The notes: generated by a model from the sequence alone, not told the origin. A stretch of DNA of 64,000 nucleotides from Pseudomonas knackmussii B13 (GCF_000689415.1 NZ_HG322950.1:3975501-4039500); one strand, 5' to 3'; positions 52,607-62,319 are shown, counted from the first letter of the stretch. Program-made: numbers and translations.

Positions 52607-54988
52607 TCAGTGCACCAGGATCGATGCCTTCTTGGTCCGCACCTTCTCCGGATTGATCAGGAAGCGGGCCAGGGCCGGCAGCAGCCAGAGCGCGCCGAAC
52701 ATGTTCCAGAGGAGCATGAAGGTCAGCATCAGCCCCATGTCGGCCTGGAACTTGATCGCCGAGAAGATCCAGGTAGCCACGCCGATGGCCAGGCACAGAC
52801 CGGTGAACAGTACCGCCTTGCCGGTGGACTTCAGGGTCTCGTAGTAGGCCTCCTGCAGGCTCAGGCCCATGCGCAGGAAGGACTCCAGGCGGGTGTAGAT
52901 GTAGATCCCGTAGTCCACGCCGATCCCCACGCCGAGGGCGATCACCGGCAGAGTCGCGACCTTCACGCCGATGCCCAGGGTCGCCATCAGCGCGTTGCCC
53001 AGCACCGAGGTGAGGATCAGCGGCAGGACGATGCACAGGGTCGCGGCGAAGGAGCGGAAGGTGATCAGGCACATCACCGCCACGCAGATGTACACCAGGA
53101 TCAGGATGGTCAGCTCGGACTGCTTGATCACCTCGTTGGTGGCCGCCTCGATACCGGCGTTACCCGCAGCGAGCTTGAACTTCAGGTCGTCCTTCTCGTG
53201 GTCCTTGGCGAAGTCCTGCACCGCCTTGACCGCGCGGTCGAGGGTCTCGGCCTTGTGGTCGTTGAGGAACACCAGCAGGGGCGCCAGCGAGCAGCTGCTG
53301 TTGTACAGGCCGTCGGCACGGCTGATCGAGTTGTTCAGCACGTCCTTGTTGCGGGACAGGGTTTCCCACTTCAGGTTGCCTTCGTTCATGCCCTTGATCA
53401 CCTGCTTGGAGACGGTGACCAGGGAAATCGCCGACTGCACGCCTTCGGTGTTTTCCAGCTTCCACGACAGGGCGTCGATGGCATTCAGGGTCTGGTACGA
53501 CGAGCAGCCTTCAGCCGCGGATTCGACCATCACCACCAGCACGTCGGAGCTGGTCGAGTAGTTGCGGATGATGAAGTCGTTGTCCTGGTTGTAGCGCGAG
53601 TCCGGACGCAGCTCCGGCGCGCCCTGGTCGAGGTCGCCGATCTTCAGGTGATGGCCTTGCCACATGCCGCCGGCGAACATGGCCAGGGCGATGAGGATGG
53701 AGACCGGGGCCACTTTGGAGTTGGCGAAGTTCGACAGCAGGCGCCAGAACGGATGGTCGCGGACCGCGTCGCGCTTGCTGCGGTCGACGGCGCGCTTGCT
53801 GATGCCGATGTAGGAGATCGCGACCGGCAGCAGGATCAGGTTGGTGAAGACGATCACCGCCACGCCGATGGACGCGCCGATGGCCAGCTCGCGGATCACG
53901 CCGATGTCGATCACCAGCAGGGTGATGAAGCCCACGGCGTCCGCCAGGATGGCGATCATGCCGGGCAGGAACAGCTGGCGGAAGGTGCGGCGCGCGGCCA
54001 GCAGCGGGGTTTCCGCGTCACTGGACTGCAGGGCGATACCGTTGATCTTCTGCACCCCGTGGGAGATGCCGATGGCGAAGATCAGGAACGGCACCAGCAT
54101 CGAGTACGGGTCCAGCCCGAAGCCGATGGTGTGCAGCAGGCCGAGCTGCCAGATCACCGCCACCAGCGTGGTCGAGAGCACCGCGATGGTCGAGCGCATG
54201 CACTTGGTGAACCACAGCAGCAGCACCAGGGTGATGACGAAGCAGATGCCGAAGAAGCCCACCACCATCACCAGGCCGTCGATCAGATCGCCGACCTTCT
54301 TGGCGAAGCCGGTGATGTGGATCTTCACGTTGGGGTTCTGCACCTGGTACTTGTCGCGGATCTTCTCTTCCAGTTCATGGGAGAACTGGCGGTAGTCCAG
54401 CTTGAGCAGCTTGGACTGGTCCTTCGGATCCGGGTAGACCTCCAGCAGCGGCACGTCGACGATGCTCGACTTGAAGTTGTTCGCCACCAGGCGGCCGATC
54501 TGCCCGGACTTGAGCACGTTGTCGCGCAGCTTTTCCAGGGCCTTGGCCGAACCGTCATAGGTCTGCGGGATCACCTCGCCACCGGCGAAGCCTTCCTCGG
54601 TCACCTCGGTCCAGCGCACGCTCGGGCTCCACAGCGACTTCAGGCCGGAGCGGTCGACGCCAGGAATGTAGAACACCTCGTCGTGGATCTGACGCAGGGT
54701 GTCCATGTACTCCTTGGTGAAGATGTCGCCGTTCACCGCCTCGACGGAGATGCGCACGGTGTTGCCGAGGTTCGACAGGTCGTTGATGTGCGCCAGCATG
54801 TTCTGGATGAACGGGTGCTTGAGCGGAATCATCTTCTCGAAGCTGGTGGACGGACGCACCTGAGTCGCCTGGAAGGCGAGGAACAGGGTCACCAGCATGC
54901 AGAGTGCGATCACGATCGGGCGGTTGTTGAAGATCAGGCGTTCGAGCAGAGTCGCCTTGTCTTGATGATGTGAGTTCACAGCGTTCAT
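52607..54988 (-). CDS. RND/MMPL-family exporter
   Basis: This 793-residue membrane protein has the MMPL/HpnN-type RND layout: one N-terminal helix (about 26-44), a periplasmic loop, six helices (about 225-400), a second loop, then a final block of helices (about 620-780). The sequence FLIFAIGISHGVQKINGIALQ and GVGIGVDYGIYIYTRLESFL are the two membrane repeats. Such proteins export lipids or other hydrophobic compounds, and no fused adaptor is present. It is 14 bp behind the Ycf48-like gene, probably co-transcribed. Matches the PA3080 region. Confidence 0.88.
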   Translation of the reverse strand: MNAVNSHHQDKATLLERLIFNNRPIVIALCMLVTLFLAFQATQVRPSTSFEKMIPLKHPFIQNMLAHINDLSNLGNTVRISVEAVNGDIFTKEYMDTLRQIHDEVFYIPGVDRSGLKSLWSPSVRWTEVTEEGFAGGEVIPQTYDGSAKALEKLRDNVLKSGQIGRLVANNFKSSIVDVPLLEVYPDPKDQSKLLKLDYRQFSHELEEKIRDKYQVQNPNVKIHITGFAKKVGDLIDGLVMVVGFFGICFVITLVLLLWFTKCMRSTIAVLSTTLVAVIWQLGLLHTIGFGLDPYSMLVPFLIFAIGISHGVQKINGIALQSSDAETPLLAARRTFRQLFLPGMIAILADAVGFITLLVIDIGVIRELAIGASIGVAVIVFTNLILLPVAISYIGISKRAVDRSKRDAVRDHPFWRLLSNFANSKVAPVSILIALAMFAGGMWQGHHLKIGDLDQGAPELRPDSRYNQDNDFIIRNYSTSSDVLVVMVESAAEGCSSYQTLNAIDALSWKLENTEGVQSAISLVTVSKQVIKGMNEGNLKWETLSRNKDVLNNSISRADGLYNSSCSLAPLLVFLNDHKAETLDRAVKAVQDFAKDHEKDDLKFKLAAGNAGIEAATNEVIKQSELTILILVYICVAVMCLITFRSFAATLCIVLPLILTSVLGNALMATLGIGVKVATLPVIALGVGIGVDYGIYIYTRLESFLRMGLSLQEAYYETLKSTGKAVLFTGLCLAIGVATWIFSAIKFQADMGLMLTFMLLWNMFGALWLLPALARFLINPEKVRTKKASILVH

Positions 54989-55002
54989 TTCCGCTCCCCG
55001 GC

Positions 55003-56085
55003 TTATTGTTGTTCTGTCAGCTCGGCGCCGGTCGCCGAAGCCAGGTGGATACCGCCCTGCCCGCCCAGTACCAGGTTGCCGTTACCGGCAGCGACGACGC
55101 CGGACAGCGCCAGTCGGTCAGGACGGTTGAAGATGCTGAAGGTCTGGCCGTCGTCCTTGCTCAGCAGCACGCTGCCGCCATTGCCGACGACGGCGATGCT
55201 GCCATCGGGCAGGAGCGATCCTTCGGAAAGACCGAACTCGAGGTTGCCGTCACCGGAGACCGGCAGCGCGACCTGTTGCCAGTGCTCGCCGAAATCGGCG
55301 GAGCGGAACAGGTGGCCGCGCAGGCCGTAGACCAGCACGGTGCCAGCCTGGTTGGTGCCCACGGCGCCGAACAGCGAACCCTCGTAGGGGCCCTGGACTT
55401 TCTCCCAGGTGGTGCCCCAGTCCTTGGAACGGAAGATCACCCCGGACTCGCCGACTACCAGCAGGCCGGAATCCTTCACCGCGGTGATGCCGTTGAGGTG
55501 CAGTTGGTCCTCGTTGCTCACGCGCTCGCTGATGTCTTCCCAGCTCTTGCCGCCGTCGTGGGTTTCCAGCATGGCGCCATAGGCGCCCACGGCCACGCCG
55601 TGGCTCGCGTCCTGGAACCAGACATCCAGCAGCGGAGCCTGACGATTGAGGTCTTCGAACTGACGGGTCCAGGTGCTGCCGCCGTCTTCGGTGGCGAGGA
55701 TCTGCGAGTCGTGGCCGACCGCCCAGCCCTTCTTCTCGTCGATGAAGAACACCGCGGTCAGCATCTGCTGGGTCGGCACCTTGGCCTGGGTCCAGCTCTG
55801 ACCGTTGTCATCGGAATAGAGGATGTGCCCGCGATCGCCGACGGCAACGAGCCGCTTGCCGGCATGCGCCAGGCTGAGGATCAGCGAGCTGGAGGCTTTG
55901 GCCGAAGCGATGGCGTAGCCGTCGGAAGGATTTTCCGTCGCCGCATTGGCATGCAGCGGGGCGTTGGCGATCAGCATCAGGGAGAGAGCGCCGAGCATCG
56001 ACAAGGTCGTGCGCAGCGACGAGGGAGAACGCTTGGCCGCGCACGCGGACCCTTCGCTCATGGCGTGCCACAGGGGCTCACGCAT
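55003..56085 (-). CDS. Ycf48-like beta-propeller periplasmic protein
   Basis: The 360-residue protein has an N-terminal hydrophobic segment (about 30-47) with signal-peptide character, ending in HANAAT, so it is exported. The body has repeated beta-propeller units of the BNR/Ycf48 type: RGHILYSDDNGQSWTQ, DSQILATEDGGSTWTR, YGAMLETHDGGKSWED and FRSKDWGTTWEKV. Ycf48 is a photosystem assembly factor in cyanobacteria, but non-photosynthetic homologues pair with RND exporters and DUF1302/DUF1329 proteins. The start is the ATG at 56085, with AGAGGTATAGGC upstream. It has its own promoter. Confidence 0.85.
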   Translation of the reverse strand: MREPLWHAMSEGSACAAKRSPSSLRTTLSMLGALSLMLIANAPLHANAATENPSDGYAIASAKASSSLILSLAHAGKRLVAVGDRGHILYSDDNGQSWTQAKVPTQQMLTAVFFIDEKKGWAVGHDSQILATEDGGSTWTRQFEDLNRQAPLLDVWFQDASHGVAVGAYGAMLETHDGGKSWEDISERVSNEDQLHLNGITAVKDSGLLVVGESGVIFRSKDWGTTWEKVQGPYEGSLFGAVGTNQAGTVLVYGLRGHLFRSADFGEHWQQVALPVSGDGNLEFGLSEGSLLPDGSIAVVGNGGSVLLSKDDGQTFSIFNRPDRLALSGVVAAGNGNLVLGGQGGIHLASATGAELTEQQ

Positions 56086-56132
56086 ATGCCTATACCTCTT
56101 CTTTTTATTACAGGCGGATATGGAGTGATCGC

Positions 56133-56162
56133 TATATAGCCAGCCTTTCCCCAGGCTGACAA
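56133..56162 (-). promoter_or_regulatory. Sigma-70 promoter of the Ycf48-like/RND operon
   Basis: On the minus strand, -35 TTGTCA (56162-56157) and -10 TATATA (56138-56133) are 18 bp apart. The spacer contains an inverted repeat, arms CAGCCT (56141-56146) and AGGCTG (56153-56158), a possible operator. Confidence 0.65.
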
Positions 56163-56376
56163 TTAACCGCGCGTTATCTTTTGTTAAGCATGGGCACGCT
56201 CATCCCAAAGCATGAGAAATGCCTACAGGCCACGTGCTACGCGGGTTACAACGAATCGCAAAAAGCTACTGACGGTAACACTCGAGGCGTTTTCAATGAC
56301 CGTTGCGGGGCGGGAAGACACAGAAGAGGTCCGGCCGATTGTTGCCTGCCAGGCAATGGTCGGCGGAAGGATGCAC

Positions 56377-56402
56377 AGCGGCCCCGCGTGTGCGGGACCG
56401 CT
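56377..56402 (-). terminator. Hairpin after the DUF1302 gene
   Basis: Arms AGCGGCCCCGC and GCGGGACCGCT differ by one wobble pair, around a GTGT loop, 10 bp after the DUF1302 stop. The T-tract on the minus strand is weak. Confidence 0.45.
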
Positions 56403-56411
56403 GGCGGAGGA

Positions 56412-58379
56412 TCAGAAGGAGTACTTGACGCTGACACCGACGTTGTCGCGGTCGCGGGTGGCGTTGTTCTGTCCGGCACCGTAGAAGTCGGTGTACTGGA
56501 TCTCCCCTTCCAGGCTGTTCAGGTAGGTCGCCTTCAGGCCCAGGGTGTAGGCCTGGCGGCCTTCGATGAAGTTGCCGGTCTGGTAGGAGTTGCCCTGGAA
56601 GTCGTCGCGGTAGACCACGTAGGGCGAGACGTTGATGCCGGCGTACACGTCGTTCCAGGTGCCCGACATGAGCAGGGTGTAGCCGTAGGCGTTGCGGTCG
56701 ACCTGGTCGCCACGGTCGTAGCCGGAAACGTAGGCGGAGTTGGCGCGGCTGGAGTAGTAGCGCACCGAGCCGTCGTAGGCGGTGTACTTCAGGCTGCTGC
56801 CGCGCAGCTGCTCGGCGGCGATCTCGGCAACGCCCATCAGCGAGTCGAAGCTCAGCCCCGGGCCGAAGTTGTAGATGGTGCCCAGCGAGCTGTTGAACGC
56901 CTCGACCCGCTCGTAGTTGTGGATCTCGCTGTTGAGCGCCACCGGCTTGCCACCGATGTTGACGGTCTTGCCGCTGGCCAGGGCGGCGGCCTGGTTGAGC
57001 AGGTCGCCGAGCAGGTCGTTGGTGGTGGCGATGCCGATCGGCAGGTTCGGCCGATAGGCGACTTCACCGAACAGCGAGGCGTTGCCCACCGTGGTGTTGA
57101 AGCTCAGGCCGTACATGCGGATGTTTTCCAGGTACTCGCGCTGCGCTTCGACCTGGTTGGCCACGTCGACTGCCGCGGCACCGTTCACGAGCCCCAGCAC
57201 TTGCTGCGCGCCAGCGTTGCCGCCGTTGGCTGCGGCCATCAGTTGGTCATAGGAACTGAACCCGCCGAGCCCGGCTAACTGGTCGACGTTCAGCCCGGCG
57301 TAGGACGGGTTCAGGTGCGCCGAGATGCTTGGCTCCTTGGCGTGGTAGTTGACGAAATAGAAGCCGAATTCGGTGGAGTTGAGTTGCTCGGCCAGGTAGC
57401 GGAAGGCAACGCCGAACTGGCCGTCGTCCTTGGCGTTGATGTCCTTGCCGATGCTGGCAACCTTGAAGATGCCGTTGGAGTCCAGGTAGGAGGTACCCTG
57501 CAGGCCGCCGACGTGGGCCGCCGAGAGTTGCGGATAGAGGCTCTGGAACAGCGGGTTCGACAGCGCGGAAACCGTGGTGTAAGCGGTGTTGCCGCCGTCG
57601 GCGAAGAGGTCGGTCTCGGAGAAGAAGGTGCCGGCCGGGTCGAGCTTGGTTTCCTTCCAGTTCCATTGATAGAAGGTGTCCATCGACAGGTTGTCGGTGA
57701 GGCCGAGGTTGAAGCTCACCGCCTCCACTGGCATCAGCACTTCCTTCAGCTCGGAACCGGGCAGGTGGAAGGCCGAGGCGTTCACCGGGTTGGTGGTGTT
57801 CACGCCGCCCCGGTAGAACAGGCCCTCGCCCCAGTTGAACACCTGGCGACCCAGGCGCGCGGAGAGCGGCATCTCGCCCAGGTCCCAGCTGCCGGACACA
57901 TAGGCGTCGAGGATTTCCATGCCGTTGCCGGCGTTGTCGCGGGTATCGCCGGTGAAGCGGTCGTTGTAGGGGTAGCTCTGGCTCGGCTGCGGCGGCTGGT
58001 TGTTGTCGAAGTAGTCGTTGCGCTTGTCCATGATCTGCGTGTCGTAGAACGCCAGACCGCGCACGAACAGGCCGTAGTTGTTGTAGTTGGCCTGCAGGTC
58101 GGAGGTGATCTTGTACACCTCCGAGACCAGCCCGGTGTCGAAGTTGCGGTTACCGTCGTTGCTGTTGATGTCGTTGTTGTTCTTGTCCTGCCCCTGCACC
58201 CGCCATAGCGTGCCGTAGGACAGCGTGGTGTCCAGCGAGCCGCTGACCTGGTTGTCGAGCACTTTGAATTCCATGGCGGAGGCCTGTCCGGCCAGCAGCA
58301 GCGGCATCATGCCGGCCAGGGCGAAGCCGGCGCGCACGGCGGCGAAACGCAGCAACGCAGGGCGGGAAGAAACACGCAT
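56412..58379 (-). CDS. DUF1302 family outer-membrane protein
   Basis: The 655-residue protein has a signal peptide (about 1-36, cleavage near QASAMEF) and the DUF1302 start FKVLDNQVSGSLDTTLSYGTLWR. Further family motifs are GMEILDAYVSGSWDLGEMPLSARLGRQVFNWGEGLFYRGG and PVEAVSFNLGLTDNLSMDTFYQ. The C-terminus ends in Phe (VSVKYSF), as for beta-barrel outer-membrane proteins. The family is thought to form channels for hydrophobic molecules alongside DUF1329, RND and Ycf48-like partners. The DUF1329 partner is absent here. A 326-bp gap and own terminator suggest separate transcription. Confidence 0.87.
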   Translation of the reverse strand: MRVSSRPALLRFAAVRAGFALAGMMPLLLAGQASAMEFKVLDNQVSGSLDTTLSYGTLWRVQGQDKNNNDINSNDGNRNFDTGLVSEVYKITSDLQANYNNYGLFVRGLAFYDTQIMDKRNDYFDNNQPPQPSQSYPYNDRFTGDTRDNAGNGMEILDAYVSGSWDLGEMPLSARLGRQVFNWGEGLFYRGGVNTTNPVNASAFHLPGSELKEVLMPVEAVSFNLGLTDNLSMDTFYQWNWKETKLDPAGTFFSETDLFADGGNTAYTTVSALSNPLFQSLYPQLSAAHVGGLQGTSYLDSNGIFKVASIGKDINAKDDGQFGVAFRYLAEQLNSTEFGFYFVNYHAKEPSISAHLNPSYAGLNVDQLAGLGGFSSYDQLMAAANGGNAGAQQVLGLVNGAAAVDVANQVEAQREYLENIRMYGLSFNTTVGNASLFGEVAYRPNLPIGIATTNDLLGDLLNQAAALASGKTVNIGGKPVALNSEIHNYERVEAFNSSLGTIYNFGPGLSFDSLMGVAEIAAEQLRGSSLKYTAYDGSVRYYSSRANSAYVSGYDRGDQVDRNAYGYTLLMSGTWNDVYAGINVSPYVVYRDDFQGNSYQTGNFIEGRQAYTLGLKATYLNSLEGEIQYTDFYGAGQNNATRDRDNVGVSVKYSF

Positions 58380-58779
58380 CGAACACACTCCATGACTGAT
58401 CATCGTTGGCGGCGGCGTCACGGCGGACGCCTGGCGACCGTTTGCTCCACGGCCTTGTTGTCGTCGATCGGCCGCGCCCTTTTCCCCCGTGCGGCGATCC
58501 GGCAGGCGCGTTGCAACCCCGATGCCAGAGCGGCGCGTTCGGGGCTACAGGGGAGTTCTCGAGAGGAGCACGGAGCGTGACTGATCAGCCATTGACCAGT
58601 TGCCGGTTTTCTTGCCCGATCGGTGCATCGGCATGGCGCGAGCGGACTTTCCCCCAGGCACGCTCTCGCGCTGGGGTTATTCCATCAGGTGCTGGAAAGA
58701 GTGGCCTGTAATTTCCACAGGTAACAAAAAAGGTGTTACCAGCTGGGCTGGTAACACCTTTGGCAAGGCTCGCCGAGGG
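58380..58779. other. 400-bp intergenic region between DUF1302 and pepN
   Basis: This gap is upstream of DUF1302 and downstream of pepN. It contains the pepN terminator at 58725-58761. I see no gene and no convincing promoter. P. aeruginosa has gbt (glycine betaine transmethylase) between the equivalent genes, from memory; it is not here. Confidence 0.6.
58725..58761 (-). terminator. Rho-independent terminator of pepN
   Basis: Perfect 15-bp arms AAAGGTGTTACCAGC and GCTGGTAACACCTTT around a TGG loop, with six A residues on the plus strand (T-tract on the minus strand), 18 bp after the pepN stop. Confidence 0.93.
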
Positions 58780-61437
58780 TCAGGCGAGGCTCTTGCTGAC
58801 CACCTCGTAGACGTCGCTGGACAGCTCGCCGGACGCCAGGATGCGTTCCAGCTCGCCGCGCATCTGCGCCTGCCGGGCCGGCGCGTACTTGCGCCAGCGG
58901 GTCAGCGGGCCGAGCAGGCGCGAGGCGATCTGCGGGTTGAGCGCGTTGAGGGTGATCACCTGGTCGGCCAGGAAGCGGTAGCCCGCCCCGTCGGCACGGT
59001 GGAAGTTGACCAGGTTCTGGTTGGCGAAGGCGCCGATCAGTGCACGGATCTTGTTCGGGTTCTTCAGGGTGAAGGCCGGATGCGCCATCAGCGCCTGCAC
59101 GCGCTCCAGGCCGCCCGGCAGGGTGCAACCGGCCTGCACGCTGAACCACTGGTCCATGACCAGCGGATCGTCCTTGAAGTAGTCGGCGAACATCTCCAGG
59201 CCCTTGGCCTTCTCCGACTCGAACTGCGAGTTGACCAGCACCGCCAGGGCGGTAAGACGCTCGGTCATGTTGTCGCAGGATTCGTACTGCTCCAGGCACG
59301 CGGCCAGCACTTCCTGCTTGCCGCTGAGCATCAGGTAGGACAGCGCGATGTTCTGCAGGCTGCGGCGGGCGATCTGCTCGGCCTCGGCCACGTACGGGGT
59401 CTTGCGCGAGGCTTCGCGGTTGGCCTGGTAACGCTGCCACAGCGGCTCGTGCAGGGTCTCGGCGATGCGCTGGCGGGCGAACTCGCGGGCGGCGTGGATG
59501 GCCTCGACGTCGGCCTCCTCGCTCAGCTCGGTGAGGTACGCCTCGCTGGGCAGCGAGAGCATCTCGGCGACCATCGCCTGGTCCAGCGCGTTGTCCTGCA
59601 GCAGGGTGCGGAAGGCCGCGATGAGGCGCTCGTCGAGGACCAACTGCTCACCGCGCTGGTGCTGGCCGATCATTTCCTGGAGCACCTGCACCGAGAGCTG
59701 CTGGCCGGCTTCCCAACGGTTGAAGCCGTCCTCGTCGTGCTGCATGAGGAACATCAGCTGGTCGCGGTCGTAGGGGAAGCTCAGCTTCACCGGCGCGGAG
59801 AAACCACGCAGCAGCGACGGCAGCGGCTTTTCGGCGAGGCCGACGAAGGTGAAGGACTGCTCGGCCTCGGTCACCTGCAGCACACGGTTGCTGCCGTGGG
59901 CGTGTTCCTCGCCCTGCAGGCGCAGCGGCAGCGGGTTGCCCAGCTTGTCCAGCAGGCCCATTTCCACCGGGATGACGAAGGGTTGCTTGTCCTTCTGCCC
60001 CGGGGTCGGCGGGCAGCTCTGGCGGAAGGTCAGGGTGTAGGTCTGCGCGGCCGCGTCGAAGGCCTCTTCCACCGCCAGGCGCGGGGTGCCGGACTGGCTG
60101 TACCAGCGCTTGAACTGGGTCAGGTCGACGCCGTTGGCGTCTTCCATGGCCTTGACGAAGTCGTCGCAGGTCACGGCCTGGCCGTCATGGCGCTCGAAGT
60201 ACAGGTCGCTGCCCTTGCGGAAGCCTTCGGCGCCCAGCAGGGTGTGGATCATCCGCACCACTTCCGAGCCCTTCTCGTAGACGGTCAGGGTGTAGAAGTT
60301 GGAGATCTCGATGAAGGAATCCGGGCGCACCGGGTGCGCCATGGGGCCGGCGTCCTCGGCGAACTGGTTGGTGCGCAGGAAGGCCACGTCCTCGACGCGC
60401 TTGACGGTGCGCGAGTTCATGTCGGCGGAGAACTCGGCGTCGCGGTAGACGGTGAAGCCTTCCTTGAGCGACAGCTGGAACCAGTCGCGGCAGGTCACGC
60501 GGTTGCCCGACCAGTTGTGGAAGTACTCGTGGGCCACCACGCCTTCGACGCGCTGGTGCGCGGCGTCGGTGGCGGTCTCGGCCTTGGCCAGCACGCAGCT
60601 GGAGTTGAAGATGTTGAGCCCCTTGTTCTCCATGGCGCCCATGTTGAAGTCGTTGACCGCGACGATCATGAAGATGTCCAGGTCGTATTCGCGGCCGTAG
60701 ACCTTCTCGTCCCAGCGCATGGACTTCTTCAGGCTGTCCATGGCGTGCTGGCACTTGTCGATGTTTTCCGGCTCGACGTAGATGCGCAGGGCGACTTCGC
60801 GATCGCTCATGGTGGTGAAGCTGTCTTCCACCGCCCAGAGGTCGCCCGCGACCAGGGCGAACAGGTAGGCCGGCTTCTTGAACGGGTCCTGCCAGGTCGC
60901 CCAGTGGCGGCCGCCCTCTTCCGATCCGCTGGCCACCGGGTTGCCGTTGGAGAGCAGCACCGGGTACTTGTGCTGTTCGGCCGAGACGGTGGTGGTGAAG
61001 CTGCTCATCACGTCCGGGCGGTCGAGGTAGTAGGTGATCTTGCGGAAGCCCTCGGCCTCGCACTGGGTGCAGAACATCTTGCCGGACTTGTACAGGCCTT
61101 CCAGCGCGGTGTTGCTTTCCGGATGGATGCGCACGGTGCTGTCGACGGTGAACTGCTTGGCGGTCGGCTGCAGGGTCAGGTGGCTGTCGTCCAGCTGGTA
61201 GTCGCCCGGCTGCAGGGCGCGGTCGTCCAGCGCCAGCGACAGCAGCTCCAGCTGCTGGCCATCGAGCACCAGCGGCGGCAGGCCCTCGCCGCGTTCCGGG
61301 TTGCGGCGCATGACCAGCTGGGCGTGGACCAGGGTGTGGTCCTCGTACAGCTCGAAGGTCAGGTTGGTCTCGTCGATCAGGTACTCGGGCGCCTGATAAT
61401 CCTTGAGGTAGATGACTTTCGGTTGCTCGGTACGCAT
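58780..61437 (-). CDS. pepN: Aminopeptidase N
   Basis: The 885-residue M1-family metallopeptidase has the exopeptidase motif GAMEN at 267-271 and the zinc site HEYFH at 303-307 with Glu326 in LKEGFTVYRDAEFS, all intact. The C-terminal Ig-like and helical-domain regions are complete, and the length is normal for gamma-proteobacterial PepN. It removes N-terminal residues from peptides in the cytoplasm. The start MRTEQPKVIYLKDYQAPEYL is the family N-terminus. Matches PA3083. Gene order with DUF2797, DUF1315 and rhomboid is conserved in Pseudomonas. Confidence 0.96.
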   Translation of the reverse strand: MRTEQPKVIYLKDYQAPEYLIDETNLTFELYEDHTLVHAQLVMRRNPERGEGLPPLVLDGQQLELLSLALDDRALQPGDYQLDDSHLTLQPTAKQFTVDSTVRIHPESNTALEGLYKSGKMFCTQCEAEGFRKITYYLDRPDVMSSFTTTVSAEQHKYPVLLSNGNPVASGSEEGGRHWATWQDPFKKPAYLFALVAGDLWAVEDSFTTMSDREVALRIYVEPENIDKCQHAMDSLKKSMRWDEKVYGREYDLDIFMIVAVNDFNMGAMENKGLNIFNSSCVLAKAETATDAAHQRVEGVVAHEYFHNWSGNRVTCRDWFQLSLKEGFTVYRDAEFSADMNSRTVKRVEDVAFLRTNQFAEDAGPMAHPVRPDSFIEISNFYTLTVYEKGSEVVRMIHTLLGAEGFRKGSDLYFERHDGQAVTCDDFVKAMEDANGVDLTQFKRWYSQSGTPRLAVEEAFDAAAQTYTLTFRQSCPPTPGQKDKQPFVIPVEMGLLDKLGNPLPLRLQGEEHAHGSNRVLQVTEAEQSFTFVGLAEKPLPSLLRGFSAPVKLSFPYDRDQLMFLMQHDEDGFNRWEAGQQLSVQVLQEMIGQHQRGEQLVLDERLIAAFRTLLQDNALDQAMVAEMLSLPSEAYLTELSEEADVEAIHAAREFARQRIAETLHEPLWQRYQANREASRKTPYVAEAEQIARRSLQNIALSYLMLSGKQEVLAACLEQYESCDNMTERLTALAVLVNSQFESEKAKGLEMFADYFKDDPLVMDQWFSVQAGCTLPGGLERVQALMAHPAFTLKNPNKIRALIGAFANQNLVNFHRADGAGYRFLADQVITLNALNPQIASRLLGPLTRWRKYAPARQAQMRGELERILASGELSSDVYEVVSKSLA

Positions 61438-61491
61438 GGCTCGTGGCCCCTTGGCAGGCGGCCGGCGGATCGCGCCGGCCGGGAGAACAAG

Positions 61492-62319
61492 TTAAGCACT
61501 CACGGCGAGCTGGTAGGCCGTGTATTTGCGGATGTTGATGACGCCGGTGTCGAGGATCAGGTACTGGCCCTTGATGCCTTGCAGGGTACCCTCCACCACC
61601 GGCGTCTTGTCCAGATCGAGGCTGGCGATCTTCGCCGGATAGGCCTGCACCGGGTAGGCGATCTCGATGGGCTCGATGTCGCTAACCGGCTGGATGGCCT
61701 GCAGCCCGAAGCGCTGCTGCAGCGCCATCAGGCCCTCGGCGCACTGGTCGAAGAGCTGCTCGCGGATCGCCACCAGGTCCAGCGCCTCGGCTTCGCCCTT
61801 GAGCAGGGCGCGCCAGTTGGTGCGATCGGTCACCTGGCTGCGCAGCACGTCCTCGACGAAGCCGGACTGCTGCCGGGTAGCCACGCGCATGATCGGCAGG
61901 GCCTGGCGCGCGCCCTGGTCGATCCAGCGGGTCGGCACCTGGCTGGCGCGGGTGATGCCCACCTTCACGCCCGAGGAGTTGGCCAGGTAGACCACGTGGT
62001 CGGTCATGCAGAAGCGTTCGCCCCACTCCGGCTCACGGCAGGTGCCTTCGTCGTAGTGGCACTTCTCCGGGCTCATGATGCAGCTGTCGCACTGCGCCAG
62101 CTTGGTGAAGCACGGGTAGCAGTAGCCCTGGCTGAAGCTCTTCTTGGTCTTGCGTCCGCAATGGCAGCAGTTGATCTCGCCGAGGAACTCCAGGCGAATC
62201 GTCTTGCCGAGCAGGGGGTTGACCGGAACTTCCGCCTCGCCGAGGCGGAAGGCGTACTGCACGGGGCTTTCAAGGCGCGCCGACATCTTGCTCAGGGCGC
62301 CGCGTCCAAGCTCCTGCAT
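61492..62319 (-). CDS. DUF2797 family zinc-ribbon-like protein
   Basis: The 275-residue protein has a cysteine-rich N-terminal region with four CxxC pairs (CCHCG, CYPC, CDSC, and a Cys further on), suggesting metal binding, and a later segment with YLANSSGVKVGITRASQVPTRWIDQGA that resembles the GIY-YIG-like pattern seen in DUF2797. Family function unknown. Start at 62319 overlaps the DUF1315 stop by 1 bp (TGATG), so the two are translationally coupled. Upstream of pepN by 54 bp, so possibly one transcript. Confidence 0.85.
   Translation of the reverse strand: MQELGRGALSKMSARLESPVQYAFRLGEAEVPVNPLLGKTIRLEFLGEINCCHCGRKTKKSFSQGYCYPCFTKLAQCDSCIMSPEKCHYDEGTCREPEWGERFCMTDHVVYLANSSGVKVGITRASQVPTRWIDQGARQALPIMRVATRQQSGFVEDVLRSQVTDRTNWRALLKGEAEALDLVAIREQLFDQCAEGLMALQQRFGLQAIQPVSDIEPIEIAYPVQAYPAKIASLDLDKTPVVEGTLQGIKGQYLILDTGVINIRKYTAYQLAVSA

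Larger units (their letters stand above)
56086..56411. other. Gap between Ycf48-like and DUF1302 genes
   Basis: This 326-bp stretch holds the Ycf48-like promoter and the DUF1302 hairpin. In many pseudomonads a DUF1329 gene lies beside a DUF1302 gene; I see no remnant of one here. Confidence 0.6.

Noticed and set aside
52610..54973. Open frame of nearly 790 codons opposite the RND gene
   Set aside because: Antisense shadow; Gln/His/Asp-rich composition, no domain.
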